From contig JAOMCX010000009.1 in assembly GCA_028345195.1 (NCBI GenBank), positions 1-53,274 of the forward strand: DNA of 53,274 nt, read 5' to 3'. This DNA comes from Candidatus Nitrosopelagicus sp. GTDB lineage: Archaea; Thermoproteota; Nitrososphaeria; Nitrososphaerales; Nitrosopumilaceae. The translations under genes were made by a program, and so were the position numbers. The first letter of the stretch is position 1. Every line of letters begins with the position of its first letter. The notes beneath the pieces are model-generated. The model saw only the letters and a program-made list of their open reading frames with translations, made no database searches and was not told where the DNA came from. Below, piece after piece: positions 9,370 to 17,635 of the stretch.

Positions 9370-10417
9370 TCAAATATCTGAAATAAAAGAGAATATTCCT
9401 TTTTGGAAAATTGTCATACCTTACATTGTTTTAGGAATGGGTGTTGTTCTTGTTACTGGTGCTGGTTCTTGGGACATTACTAATCATATATTGAATAAAC
9501 CTGAATCTTTCTTTGCAGAACCTCATATCATTTTGTATGCTGGTGTAATTGTTTCAATTAGTGGATTTATTGGATTATTTCTACCAATAAAAAACAAAAA
9601 TATTTTCAACTTAAAATTTCCAAAACTTTTTTCTGGACTTGGAATATTTTTGTTGATAATTGCAGGACCATTGGATTTTTGGTGGCACGACACGTATGGT
9701 CTTGATGGTCTATTGAGTCCTACACATTTAGTATTGATGACGGGAATGTTATTTACCAGTATTGCATCAGTGATAGGAATTATTCGAATTGAAAATAAAT
9801 TAAAACGAAAAACTGGTGTAATTTTACAAGGATTAATTTTTACTGGTGTATGGTTTTCACTTACCGGCTTTGCACATTCATTTTCTCTTCCTTTTTCAAA
9901 AACTGATTATTTTGATTTTAATCCAGAACCAACATTTGCAGCAGTATTTGCAACAATTGTTTATCCAATTGTAATGGCATTCATTCTAATTAGTTCATCC
10001 AAAGTAAATCCAGGAAGATTTGGTTATCTAAGTACAACTGGAGCATTTTACATTCTAATTATGATCTTGTCTGCTTTGTTACCAAATCCTGTCTTAGTAG
10101 ATGCTGTACCATTTTATCTACTCAATCTAGTTCCGTTTGTTTTAGCAGATGTAATAATAAACAAATCAAAAATAAAGAAATCTCATTATATTGCAGGTGC
10201 AATGATCGGTTCTAGTTTCATTTTTTCATATTTTCCTCTAATCACGTATACATACAACGAAGTTATGTTTCATCGACTTGTATGGCCTAGTATGATACCT
10301 TTAATTTATTCAGAATTCATCGTAGTAATTTTTCCTATGTTAATAGCATGTGGTGCAGTATCAAGTGTTATTGGAACTTTAATTGCAGTTAAAGTATCAC
10401 GTAGAATTATCCTTTGA
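9362..10417 (+). CDS. polytopic membrane protein, thaumarchaeal family
   Basis: A 351-aa protein with about nine hydrophobic segments. Two loop motifs stand out: WDITNHILNKPESFFAEPHI (residues ~38-58) and HDTYGLDGLLSPTH (~107-121). The His/Asp-rich loops resemble metal- or haem-binding positions, but no family name is recognised. A shortened paralog with the same two motifs lies at 12074-12673. The start is a TTG at 9362 inside the end of the preceding gene, so translation is probably coupled. Confidence 0.65.
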   Translation: MSDQISEIKENIPFWKIVIPYIVLGMGVVLVTGAGSWDITNHILNKPESFFAEPHIILYAGVIVSISGFIGLFLPIKNKNIFNLKFPKLFSGLGIFLLIIAGPLDFWWHDTYGLDGLLSPTHLVLMTGMLFTSIASVIGIIRIENKLKRKTGVILQGLIFTGVWFSLTGFAHSFSLPFSKTDYFDFNPEPTFAAVFATIVYPIVMAFILISSSKVNPGRFGYLSTTGAFYILIMILSALLPNPVLVDAVPFYLLNLVPFVLADVIINKSKIKKSHYIAGAMIGSSFIFSYFPLITYTYNEVMFHRLVWPSMIPLIYSEFIVVIFPMLIACGAVSSVIGTLIAVKVSRRIIL

Positions 10418-10558
10418 CATTGTTTGTCGTAGACGATGTTGACCCATTCCAATTTTTTTGTGTCCTTGTTTGATTAATTCCATAGCACATTTGATGGATT
10501 CTTCGTATGTATGATCAGAAAGTTTTCTTTCACATAAATTACAAATTGGATCTGTCAT
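10397..10558 (-). CDS. small Cys-containing protein (53 aa)
   Basis: A 53-aa minus-strand frame (ATG at 10558) beginning MTDPICNLCERKLSD, with one CxxC pair (C6, C9), a later Cys and a His at 33-41 (GHKKIGMGQH). It may be a small zinc-binding protein. Its 3' end overlaps the 3' end of the membrane protein by 21 bp in convergent orientation. Coding status rests on the CxxC knuckle and its fit in the gap; function unknown. Confidence 0.5.
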   Translation of the reverse strand: MTDPICNLCERKLSDHTYEESIKCAMELIKQGHKKIGMGQHRLRQTMSKDNST

Positions 10559-10690
10559 ATCCTGTTATACACATTATAAGAAAAAAGGGTTACTAATGTC
10601 CCAATTATCATTGTAAAATGTCTAATATGCAAATTATACTATGAACAAATTCTAGGATCCTTTTTTATATCAATTATCAAACGATTTGAT

Positions 10691-11389
10691 ATGACAAAAC
10701 TTGTTGGAAAATTAGCAGCTTTAATGTTGATTAGTGTATTAGTTACATCCGTTGGTGCAACTCCTGCATTTGCTGATTGGGATAAAACAAGCTATCCTGC
10801 AATTCAAGGAACAATTCCTATTGCAGATGGTCAAGATTTTGCTGAGTTAAGCAACATTACATTAGTTGATGCAATGTCTACAGCTGAAGATGCTGTACCT
10901 GATAGTAAAGCAATTTATGGAAAACTTTCTGTGATTAACGGTTTTCTTGTATACAAAGTTGTAATGATGGATGACAACAGAGGTCATAACAAAGTTCTAG
11001 TTGATGCTGGAACTGGAGAACAACTTTACGTATCCGATGTTGTATCAAAGGATTCTTACAAAAACAAACGATACTCTGATAAAAAATATGATAAAAAATA
11101 TAATCAAAAAATGAAAGACTACTACAAAGACATGACTCCTGAGCAGATTGCTGAAAAGAAAAAGCAGTTTAAAGAAATGGGTGATGCATGGAAGTCTATC
11201 TCCCTTCAAGACCGAGCTGCTATGATTATTCATTTTATGCAAATGAAAATGCAATGGGATACAATGTCTGATGAAGATAAAGAGCTAAAGAAACAAGAAA
11301 TGAAAGAACAATGGAAAGAATTCCTGCCATTATCTCCTGAAGAAAAGAAACAAAAACTTGAAGATTATGTAAAATCTTTGAAAAACTAA
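10691..11389 (+). CDS. exported protein with PepSY-like domain and charged tail
   Basis: A 232-aa secreted protein. A signal peptide covers residues 1-28 (cleavage after ATPAFA). Residues ~40-115 form a PepSY-like alpha/beta unit (LVDAMSTAEDAVPDSKAIYG, then VYKVVMMDDNRGHNKVLVDAGTGE). Residues ~120-232 are very rich in Lys, Tyr, Asp and Met and predicted helical (KYDKKYNQKMKDYYKDM). The charged half resembles periplasmic helical spacers; metal or protein binding is only a guess. A TATA box (TTTTATAT) lies just upstream. Confidence 0.65.
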   Translation: MTKLVGKLAALMLISVLVTSVGATPAFADWDKTSYPAIQGTIPIADGQDFAELSNITLVDAMSTAEDAVPDSKAIYGKLSVINGFLVYKVVMMDDNRGHNKVLVDAGTGEQLYVSDVVSKDSYKNKRYSDKKYDKKYNQKMKDYYKDMTPEQIAEKKKQFKEMGDAWKSISLQDRAAMIIHFMQMKMQWDTMSDEDKELKKQEMKEQWKEFLPLSPEEKKQKLEDYVKSLKN

Positions 11390-11847
11390 TCTGAATACTG
11401 TTTGATTTTTACAAGCGCGTTTTTAATCGGTTCTGAATCTTTTTGTGCCTCTTGTAAATCTCCTAATAACTTCATAAAATATTCTCTACCTGTATCTTGC
11501 GCCTTTGCAATATCTGATTGATGACATTCTAACGCTTTTTCTAAAGTGTCCAGATCCTCTTCTAATGATTGAGCAGATATCGTTCCTTGTAACATCTGTT
11601 CAATTTTTTTCATTGCTCCTATAACCATTGGGTATCTTTTCTGTGCTTGCGATTGTAAAATAGGTGCAAACATAGCAGCTGCTTCTTTTAATTCTGGACT
11701 CTCGCCTATTGATCGTAATCGTTTCTTATAATGGGCAAGTGATCTCAAAACGATCTCATATCCTCCTTCATCTTTTAGAAATATTCCACCCAGCCAGACT
11801 GACATACAACCGAGTTTTTTTCTTTCATTAAATCTCTTTGTAGGCAT
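11386..11847 (-). CDS. conserved hypothetical helical protein
   Basis: A 153-aa all-helical soluble protein with two or three long amphipathic helices after residue ~30 and no signal peptide. No domain recognised. It is convergent with the PepSY gene, overlapping it by 4 nt. An ATG at 11847 (MPTKRFNERKKLGC) is the likely start. Confidence 0.6.
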   Translation of the reverse strand: MPTKRFNERKKLGCMSVWLGGIFLKDEGGYEIVLRSLAHYKKRLRSIGESPELKEAAAMFAPILQSQAQKRYPMVIGAMKKIEQMLQGTISAQSLEEDLDTLEKALECHQSDIAKAQDTGREYFMKLLGDLQEAQKDSEPIKNALVKIKQYSD

Positions 11848-11935
11848 AAATTCTAAAAATTTGATCTCAAGTTATGATCTTAACGTCAATAATGAAATAC
11901 TTGTTTTAATTGTCTTTTTTTTAAAAGAGCTAATA

Positions 11936-12010
11936 GAGAAGTTGTCATTAGTTACTAACGTGTGTAGCAGATGAACACACAGTTACTGGTCTTAAACTTC
12001 TCATTTTTTT
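11936..12010 (+). ncRNA. candidate small structured RNA (67-nt closed stem plus T-run)
   Basis: GAGAAGTT (11936-11943) pairs perfectly with AACTTCTC (11995-12002). Inside is a second hairpin, GTGTGT (11960-11965) with ACACAC (11975-11980), extended by AAC/GTT across one bulged A. A run of seven T follows (12004-12010), like an archaeal terminator on the plus strand. It lies between divergently transcribed genes, where an ordinary gene terminator is not expected. The opening 13 nt recur with one change at 13340. It could be an independent small RNA or a leader element of the next gene. Confidence 0.35.
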
Positions 12011-12073
12011 AACTAATTCCATTATATGATTTTATGAGATTGGTTTTTTAATATAAAAAAACGGCATTAAATC

Positions 12074-12673
12074 ATGCTTACCACTCTACTTGAAAAAGTC
12101 TCTAATCGTCTTTGTTTAAAGTCTAATTCACAATTATCTATAATTTCAATTCTAGCAGTTACTGGACCTCTAGTAATTCTTGTAGCAGGTATATGGGATG
12201 CAATTAATCATATTCAAAACTCACCAGAATTTTTCTGGTCAGATCCACATATTGTAGTATACGCTGGTGTTACACTTGTTGCCGTTGCATCTCTATTTTC
12301 TATTAATTTATTGATAAAAAATTCAATTAATGGAATTTTGAAACGTGGACTTCAACTTGTAATAGTTGGTTCTATAATGCAAATTGTCTCAGGTTTTGGA
12401 GATTCCATATCTCATGATATGTTTGGAATTGATGGTTTGTTATCATTAACACATCAACCACTTGAGATTGGAATTGTTTTATCTGCATTAGGTGGATTTC
12501 TAATAATAAAATCTCGTCAAAATACAACTCTTAATGCATTTTTACCATTTTCAATTGTAACTTTTCTACTTATGACAACATGGCTTGCATTTAATTTTGC
12601 ATTATACTTTGGCCATTACATTCAATGTATGCCAATTCATCTGATATTTTCATCAGGTTGTTCTGTTCTATAA
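12074..12673 (+). CDS. truncated paralog of the 9362-10417 membrane protein
   Basis: A 199-aa membrane protein carrying both signature loops of its neighbour: WDAINHIQNSPEFFWSDPHI (~41-60) and HDMFGIDGLLSLTH (~115-128). It stops near residue 199 where the paralog continues to 351, so the last three or four membrane segments are missing. The last ~20 residues (CMPIHLIFSSGCSVL) look like read-through into unrelated sequence, and the 3' end runs 37 bp into the convergent gene. It may be a decaying copy or a functional short form. Confidence 0.55.
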   Translation: MLTTLLEKVSNRLCLKSNSQLSIISILAVTGPLVILVAGIWDAINHIQNSPEFFWSDPHIVVYAGVTLVAVASLFSINLLIKNSINGILKRGLQLVIVGSIMQIVSGFGDSISHDMFGIDGLLSLTHQPLEIGIVLSALGGFLIIKSRQNTTLNAFLPFSIVTFLLMTTWLAFNFALYFGHYIQCMPIHLIFSSGCSVL

Positions 12674-13128
12674 TTTTTCAACTTCATAAAAGATGTGAAT
12701 AATAGTAATAATCCTCCTACAAACATAATTCCGGCTGGAATCATGATTTTATTGGCATCTGTACTTCCAATTTCTATTTCATACCTCATATTCTCCTGAG
12801 AAAGATTTGTTACGATCATTGTATGCACGCCTGATTCTTTTACATCAAAGTATCTAATTGACATCTTTGTTTCAGATATTCCCTTTGATATGGTATTTTG
12901 GTTCTCATCAACAATTCTATAAAATACTCCTTGACCCTCGAATTCTGGAATTGTTATCTTGTAATATGCTATATCTTCTGCCTCAAAAAACAAACTTACT
13001 TCATTAAATTCTGTCTGTTTTAATGTCATTACTTGTTGTATTTTATCTGATTCTGAAAATATGATTCCAGTACCAGATGCTCCAATTATTATCAGTAAAA
13101 TGCTCATTTTGAATAGTGAAAGTCTCAT
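12637..13128 (-). CDS. bitopic membrane protein with extracytoplasmic beta domain
   Basis: About 163 aa from the preferred ATG at 13128 (MRLSLFKMSILLIIIG); the frame is open to an earlier ATG at 13167. An N-terminal signal anchor (~7-25) and a C-terminal membrane helix (~130-150, GIMFVGGLLLLFTSFM) flank a beta-sandwich-like domain with FEAEDIAYYKITIPEF and SGVHTMIVTNLS. This layout is common in thaumarchaeal envelope proteins of unknown function. A TATA-like stretch at ~13145-13160 favours the later, leaderless start. Confidence 0.6.
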   Translation of the reverse strand: MRLSLFKMSILLIIIGASGTGIIFSESDKIQQVMTLKQTEFNEVSLFFEAEDIAYYKITIPEFEGQGVFYRIVDENQNTISKGISETKMSIRYFDVKESGVHTMIVTNLSQENMRYEIEIGSTDANKIMIPAGIMFVGGLLLLFTSFMKLKNYRTEQPDENIR

Positions 13129-13226
13129 ATAATTTTTGCATATTTTTTTCAATAAATAATTTACCAAATTTTTTTAGAAAAAAACTTCTCTACATACTTT
13201 TATTCTACAACTGTGTATGCTAACCC

Positions 13227-13322
13227 ATGATATACGAAGGTAAATGTCCTTTCTTCAAAGTAATTGATGAATTTATCTCACGATATATTCCAGATGAAGA
13301 AACAAAAAAACAGAAAAAGTGA
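13227..13322 (+). CDS. possible microprotein (31 aa)
   Basis: A 31-aa frame from ATG 13227 (MIYEGKCPFFK) to TGA 13322, with one Cys and a Lys-rich tail. A TATA-like ACATACTTTT lies about 35 nt upstream. Its stop codon is built into the base of the stem-loop at 13317-13379. It may be a real small gene or a chance frame. Confidence 0.35.
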   Translation: MIYEGKCPFFKVIDEFISRYIPDEETKKQKK

Positions 13323-13379
13323 TTATGATTAAACATTCTGAGAAGTTATCATCCGTAGTGGCTTCTCTCAACTTCACTT
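13317..13379 (+). other. nested inverted repeat / RNA stem-loop
   Basis: The outer arms AAGTGA (13317-13322) and TCACTT (13374-13379) enclose an inner hairpin GAGAAG (13340-13345) with CTTCTC (13362-13367). The inner arm begins GAGAAGTTATCAT, matching GAGAAGTTGTCAT at 11936 in 12 of 13 positions, and both copies close with CTTCTC. No T-run follows directly, so it is not a standard terminator. It may be a second member of a small RNA family or a shared regulatory element. Confidence 0.3.
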
Positions 13380-13426
13380 AATACAAATAGATCAATTTTA
13401 TTTATGACCAACGCATAAACTATACC

Positions 13427-13678
13427 ATGATGTGGGAGAATGTTACTCCATTTCAAGTGGATAAATTATGGTCCCAAGTTGTACATTATTACATTGACAA
13501 AAAAAAATTATCTAAAGAAGAGGCAAATAAAATTGCAGCATCTATTGTAAAAAAACAAATTGAAAAAAATACTTGTCAAAATATAGCTTGCCGACACTTA
13601 AAATCAAAACATCTTGGAGATAAGCGGCAATGTATGGTAGTAACCTGTCCGTGCTCTGAATTTATGAAAAAAATATAA
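13427..13678 (+). CDS. small zinc-binding protein (83 aa)
   Basis: An 83-aa protein. A helical N-terminal half (1-48) is followed by a cluster of likely zinc ligands at C50, C55, H57, H62, C69, C74 and C76 (CQNIACRH, QCMVVTCPC). The spacing resembles small thaumarchaeal metal-binding proteins of unknown role. The stop is 2 nt from the 3' end of the convergent photolyase gene. Confidence 0.65.
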   Translation: MMWENVTPFQVDKLWSQVVHYYIDKKKLSKEEANKIAASIVKKQIEKNTCQNIACRHLKSKHLGDKRQCMVVTCPCSEFMKKI

Positions 13679-13679
13679 C

Positions 13680-15203
13680 CTATGTTTTAGTGATTTGAAT
13701 TAGAAAATTTTTAGAGTCATTTTGAATCTGTTTCTTTTTTTCTTTTGACATTTTCTTGATATTAGAAAATACGGTCCAAAGTCTTGGATTATTTTCTAGT
13801 TTCTTTTTGTTTGTTAAAAAAAAGTTCCAGTAAAGATAATTAAATGGACATGCATCTTCTCCTTCTTTCTTTTTTACATCGTATTTACAATCTTTACAAT
13901 AATCTGACATTTTGTTGATATAATTTCCACTTGCAGCATAAGGTTTTGTTCCAACAATGCCTCCATCTGCATAAAGGGTCATTCCATGTGTATTTGGAAG
14001 TTCAACCCATTCAAATGCATCTGCATAAACTGATAGATACCAATCACAAACTTGTTTAGGATTAATTCCTGCAATTAATGAAAAATTTCCTGTAATCATT
14101 AATCGTTGTATGTGATGAGCATAGGCATCTTTTATTGTCTGATTCAAACAATTTTTCATGCAATTCATGTCTGTTTTTCCTGTCCAATAAAATTCTGGAA
14201 GATTATTTTTTGCATTAAAGTAATTTGTTTCTGAATATTTTGGCATTGTTAGCCAGTAAATTCCTCTAATGTATTCTCTCCAGCCTAAAATCTGTCTTAC
14301 AAACCCTTCTACAGACTCTACTGGAATATTCTTTTTTTGTAAAACTTTGTCAATTACTTGCTTTGGTTCTAACAATCCTATGTTGAGATATATCGATAAA
14401 ACTGAATGATATAGAAATTTTTCATCTTGTGCCATAGCATCTTCGTATGGACCAAATAATTCTAATCTATTTTCTATAAATTCATTCAAGCTTTTTGTTG
14501 CATTTTGATGAGTTGTTCCAAACCAAAATGATTCTAAATTACCAAAATGTTTTGGAAATTTTTCTTTTACATCTTCAATTACCTGCTTTGTAATGTTATC
14601 TGGTTTATGTTCCAAGGGTTTTGGAATACTTGGATAATTTTTTGGTAATCGCTTTCTATTTTTTATATCATAATTCCATTTTCCTCCTTGGGGTTTTCCA
14701 TTTTCATCAATCAATATGTTGTATTTTTTTCGCATCATTTGGTAAAATGTCTCCATCTTTAGTTCTTTTTTACTTGAAGCCCATTCCTGAAACTCTTCAA
14801 TATTACAAAAAAATCTCTCATCCTCAACTATTGATACTGGAATTTTTACAATTTTTTTCCATTTTTTTATTTCTTGTAATACTCGATATTCACCAGGATG
14901 TGTTATCACAATTTCTTTTGGTTTTGTATTTTTACATTGCTTGACTAATTCTTCAGTAAATGTATTTGATGAATTATTAATTTTTGAATAAATGACTGTG
15001 TATCCTTGTTTTTTCAAGTCTTCTGCAAAATGTCTCATTGCACTGAAAATCAAAATTAGTTTTTTTTTGTGATGATTTACGTATGTTGCTTCATTTACAA
15101 CCTCCATCATCAAAATTTTATCGTCTTCTTTTCTAAGATTTTTTAAAGATGTAATATTTTGTGATAGTTGATCTCCAAGAACAATACAAAGATTTCTCGT
15201 CAT
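13680..15203 (-). CDS. Fe-S bacterial-type photolyase/cryptochrome (FeS-BCP, 6-4 type)
   Basis: A 507-aa flavoprotein of the FeS-BCP (COG3046) family, whose studied members repair (6-4) photoproducts. It opens with LCIVLGDQLSQNITSL, followed by a Rossmann domain. The FAD domain contains QILGWREYIRGIYW and ITGNFSLIAGINP. The cluster cysteines have the family spacing: one in CMKNCLNQ, then YCKDCKYD and a fourth in DACPFNYLYWNFF. GMTLYADGGIVGTKPYAASG is a further family block. It overlaps the uspA-like gene by 4 nt (ATGA). It is not homologous in detail to the photolyase at 7412. Confidence 0.92.
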   Translation of the reverse strand: MTRNLCIVLGDQLSQNITSLKNLRKEDDKILMMEVVNEATYVNHHKKKLILIFSAMRHFAEDLKKQGYTVIYSKINNSSNTFTEELVKQCKNTKPKEIVITHPGEYRVLQEIKKWKKIVKIPVSIVEDERFFCNIEEFQEWASSKKELKMETFYQMMRKKYNILIDENGKPQGGKWNYDIKNRKRLPKNYPSIPKPLEHKPDNITKQVIEDVKEKFPKHFGNLESFWFGTTHQNATKSLNEFIENRLELFGPYEDAMAQDEKFLYHSVLSIYLNIGLLEPKQVIDKVLQKKNIPVESVEGFVRQILGWREYIRGIYWLTMPKYSETNYFNAKNNLPEFYWTGKTDMNCMKNCLNQTIKDAYAHHIQRLMITGNFSLIAGINPKQVCDWYLSVYADAFEWVELPNTHGMTLYADGGIVGTKPYAASGNYINKMSDYCKDCKYDVKKKEGEDACPFNYLYWNFFLTNKKKLENNPRLWTVFSNIKKMSKEKKKQIQNDSKNFLIQITKT

Positions 15204-15622
15204 TTTACTATTAGAACTGGAACTTTACTCTTGTCCAAAACATATTTTGAAACACTTCCTAGAAGTGCTCCTTTAACTGAGCCTCTTCCTCTAGAACCAA
15301 TTATCACCATATCTACATTCATTTGGTCATCATTTGCCATTTTTTCAATTGTTGTTTTTACATCTCCGGTTCTTATCTCGGTTCTAAATTCAACATTATT
15401 CTTTTCACATTTTTCTCTTAAATTTTGAAATGATTTTTTTGCAATTTCATCTTGATGTCCTGAAAACACATCTCCATATCTAAGAGAATCTACTGAATGA
15501 GGTTTTACAAATAAACCTAAAATTTCTTTTTTGGTCTCTTTTACAAGACTAATTGCTATATCTAGTCCTTTTTCAGAATGTTCTGAACCATCCACTGCAA
15601 CTAAAATTTTTTTTATTTCCAT
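15200..15622 (-). CDS. universal stress protein UspA family
   Basis: A 140-aa single-domain Usp protein. The N-terminal ILVAVDGSEHSEKGLD supplies the first strand and the Asp of the nucleotide site. GSRGRGSVKGALLGSVS is the G-2x-G-9x-G-S/T ATP-binding motif, so this is the ATP-binding subclass. It is the first gene of a two-gene operon, with its stop overlapping the photolyase start, which suggests co-expression during light or UV stress. Confidence 0.88.
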   Translation of the reverse strand: MEIKKILVAVDGSEHSEKGLDIAISLVKETKKEILGLFVKPHSVDSLRYGDVFSGHQDEIAKKSFQNLREKCEKNNVEFRTEIRTGDVKTTIEKMANDDQMNVDMVIIGSRGRGSVKGALLGSVSKYVLDKSKVPVLIVK

Positions 15623-15769
15623 ACTGTATTAGATATTCTAGAAAATAAAAATGACAACTAATTTTTCATTATTTGGTCACTAGATAATCCAAAACTGGTA
15701 AGCTAGTTATTGGCTTTTTTCATATTTGAGATATTGTCACAAAAATCCACATTTTCTAAAATAAAACAG

Positions 15770-16573
15770 ATGAAAATTTTATTATTTATCGTAGGAATTG
15801 CAGCAATTCTTGCTCTATTAGATATAGTAGAATTTTACATGCCAATGGAGTTTGAAGATATGTCTGTTAACAGACACTCATTGTACGTACATTTAGATCC
15901 TGTTTGGAATAGTTATCCATCAAACATTGTATTTGATGTTACATCAACATGGAACAAATCAAATGCTGTATTGGATGATTCACAAAAATATGTTCCATTT
16001 GATGAAACTCTTCCGGATAATTATGGTACAAATGAACTAGATTCAATGCATGAAAAGTCATTTGTTCGTTTATCACATCAAAACAATCAGTGTCAGTACA
16101 ACTTTCAACCACATCATTATCGTTCTACGGTTGATGTGATAAGACAAAACATCGAGGTTGCTATGGGTCTACAATTAACAAATGATCCTTACAATATTCA
16201 ATTTCCAAATGTAAAAAATACTTCATATTCTGATTCTCAACAGGAATCAAAATTACCTACTGCATTCGCACATTTTATTCCAATTTGCATGATAAGTGAT
16301 ATATCAAATTTTGATTATAGTATTAGAATTGATGATAAAACAATAGGTGCAAATTTGTACTTTGTTCCATCTATTTCTGAATATGAAAGCTATAAGGAAA
16401 CTGGAACCTTCTTTTATTATACCGAACCTGGGTGTTTTGCTAAAAACTTAATCAGTCACTCAGGAACATGTTCTAATGTAACGCAAGATAGTGGAATAAT
16501 GATTATTCTACCTGATGATGTTAGTCGTTCTCTTGTAAAAGCAACTCTAAACATTTACGAGCAAAAAAATTAA
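15770..16573 (+). CDS. exported or membrane-anchored protein of unknown function
   Basis: About 267 aa from ATG 15770, beginning MKILLFIVGIAAILALLDIV, a signal anchor. The frame is open to a TTG at 15710, but that would bury the hydrophobic segment 20 residues in, so the ATG is preferred. The mature part is extracytoplasmic, Ser/Asn/Tyr-rich, with several Cys (NNQCQYNF, EPGCFAKN, SGTCSN) that could form disulfides. No domain recognised. Convergent, overlapping the next gene by 4 nt. Confidence 0.6.
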   Translation: MKILLFIVGIAAILALLDIVEFYMPMEFEDMSVNRHSLYVHLDPVWNSYPSNIVFDVTSTWNKSNAVLDDSQKYVPFDETLPDNYGTNELDSMHEKSFVRLSHQNNQCQYNFQPHHYRSTVDVIRQNIEVAMGLQLTNDPYNIQFPNVKNTSYSDSQQESKLPTAFAHFIPICMISDISNFDYSIRIDDKTIGANLYFVPSISEYESYKETGTFFYYTEPGCFAKNLISHSGTCSNVTQDSGIMIILPDDVSRSLVKATLNIYEQKN

Positions 16574-17094
16574 CTATATTTTTCTTGTAATTTCTTCCAT
16601 TCATTGTTTGCCCATGAAAGTTCTGCAAGTTTCCCTGGTTTTACGCTCGAAACATAACTCCAATATTTAGATTTTTTAACAAATTGTTGTTTCTCCCATT
16701 GTGTATTTCTTCCAGCATTTGGTGCATCATTCACATTTGCTAAAATATCTGCAATTTTTACAATTTTTGCTTTTGTACTTGAAGATTTCAAATCTTTTCC
16801 ATATTTTATTTCTCTTTGTTTTTTTGGCAAGCGATTATCTTTAGTAACTGATACTACAATATCTGCAACATTTTTTCCAAACATATCTTTTATTGAATCA
16901 AAATCTGTATCGGTATCCTCAATTGTATCATGTAACCATGCAGCACAAATGGTATCTTTGTCTGTGACCTTCATTTTTTTTAAATTTTTTACTACATCTT
17001 TTAAATGAGAAAATGTTGTTGTTTTACCATTTTTTCTTAATTGACCCGCATGTTTCTTTTTAGCAAAATTTCTTGCATCTGCAACATTAGACAT
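16570..17094 (-). CDS. MESH1/SpoT-type HD hydrolase (stand-alone)
   Basis: A 174-aa HD-superfamily hydrolase like the hydrolase half of RelA/SpoT and the small enzyme MESH1. The metal ligands fit: H30 in TFSH, H55-D56 in WLHDTIEDTD with the adjacent E59-D60, and D116 in KIADILANVND. RKNGKTTTFSH matches the SpoT RKxGxPYxxH block. There is no synthetase domain, so ppGpp or a related nucleotide (MESH1 can also act on NADPH) would be hydrolysed only. Substrate is inferred. Confidence 0.8.
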   Translation of the reverse strand: MSNVADARNFAKKKHAGQLRKNGKTTTFSHLKDVVKNLKKMKVTDKDTICAAWLHDTIEDTDTDFDSIKDMFGKNVADIVVSVTKDNRLPKKQREIKYGKDLKSSSTKAKIVKIADILANVNDAPNAGRNTQWEKQQFVKKSKYWSYVSSVKPGKLAELSWANNEWKKLQEKYS

Positions 17095-17155
17095 ACTATC
17101 ATCTAATTAATTGAGTTAAAAAATCATCTATATTGTATTGATGAATATCTAATTC

Positions 17156-17635
17156 ATGGGTAATATCTTAAAGGCAATCTCGATGATGCTTATTTCTATA
17201 ATTGGTATTGGAATTGTCGCATATTCTATTTCTACTACGCCACCTGATACCTCAATTAATTGCGATGATCAAATTTGTACAACAGGTGTAATTGCTCAGG
17301 TAGTTGATGGTGATACAGTAAAATTTCTTTCAGACAGTGGCGAAGAAATTAGAATTAGACTTGCACTTGTAAATGCACCAGAACGTACAGAACCTGGTGG
17401 TGATGAATCAAAAGCATTTGCAGTATCACAGTGTTCTGCAGGAAGTGAATCTGTATTCATTTTAGATAGAGGTCAAAAACCATCATTCGATAGAGAAATT
17501 GGTCTCGTATTTTGTAGTGAAACATCACTTAATGAATTACTTTTAGAAAATGATCATGCTGAACTTGATCCAAGATTTTGTGGAAGAAGTGAGTTTGGTG
17601 GATTAGATTGGGCCCTAAAATATGGCTGCGATTAA
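17156..17635 (+). CDS. exported staphylococcal-nuclease-like (SNase/thermonuclease) protein
   Basis: A 159-aa protein with an N-terminal signal or anchor (~5-26) and an SNase OB-fold. VVDGDTVKF gives the Ca-binding Asp, RIRLALVNAPE matches the catalytic Arg-(x)n-Glu segment, and FDREIGLVFC corresponds to the second Arg block. The domain is on the outside of the cell, suggesting extracellular nucleic-acid degradation. It is slightly shorter than bacterial nucleases (~140 aa mature). Four or more Cys could form disulfides. Confidence 0.8.
   Translation: MGNILKAISMMLISIIGIGIVAYSISTTPPDTSINCDDQICTTGVIAQVVDGDTVKFLSDSGEEIRIRLALVNAPERTEPGGDESKAFAVSQCSAGSESVFILDRGQKPSFDREIGLVFCSETSLNELLLENDHAELDPRFCGRSEFGGLDWALKYGCD

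Noticed and set aside
11936-12002. tRNA-like closed stem
   Set aside because: Length and closing stem are suggestive, but there is no T-loop consensus or anticodon arm.
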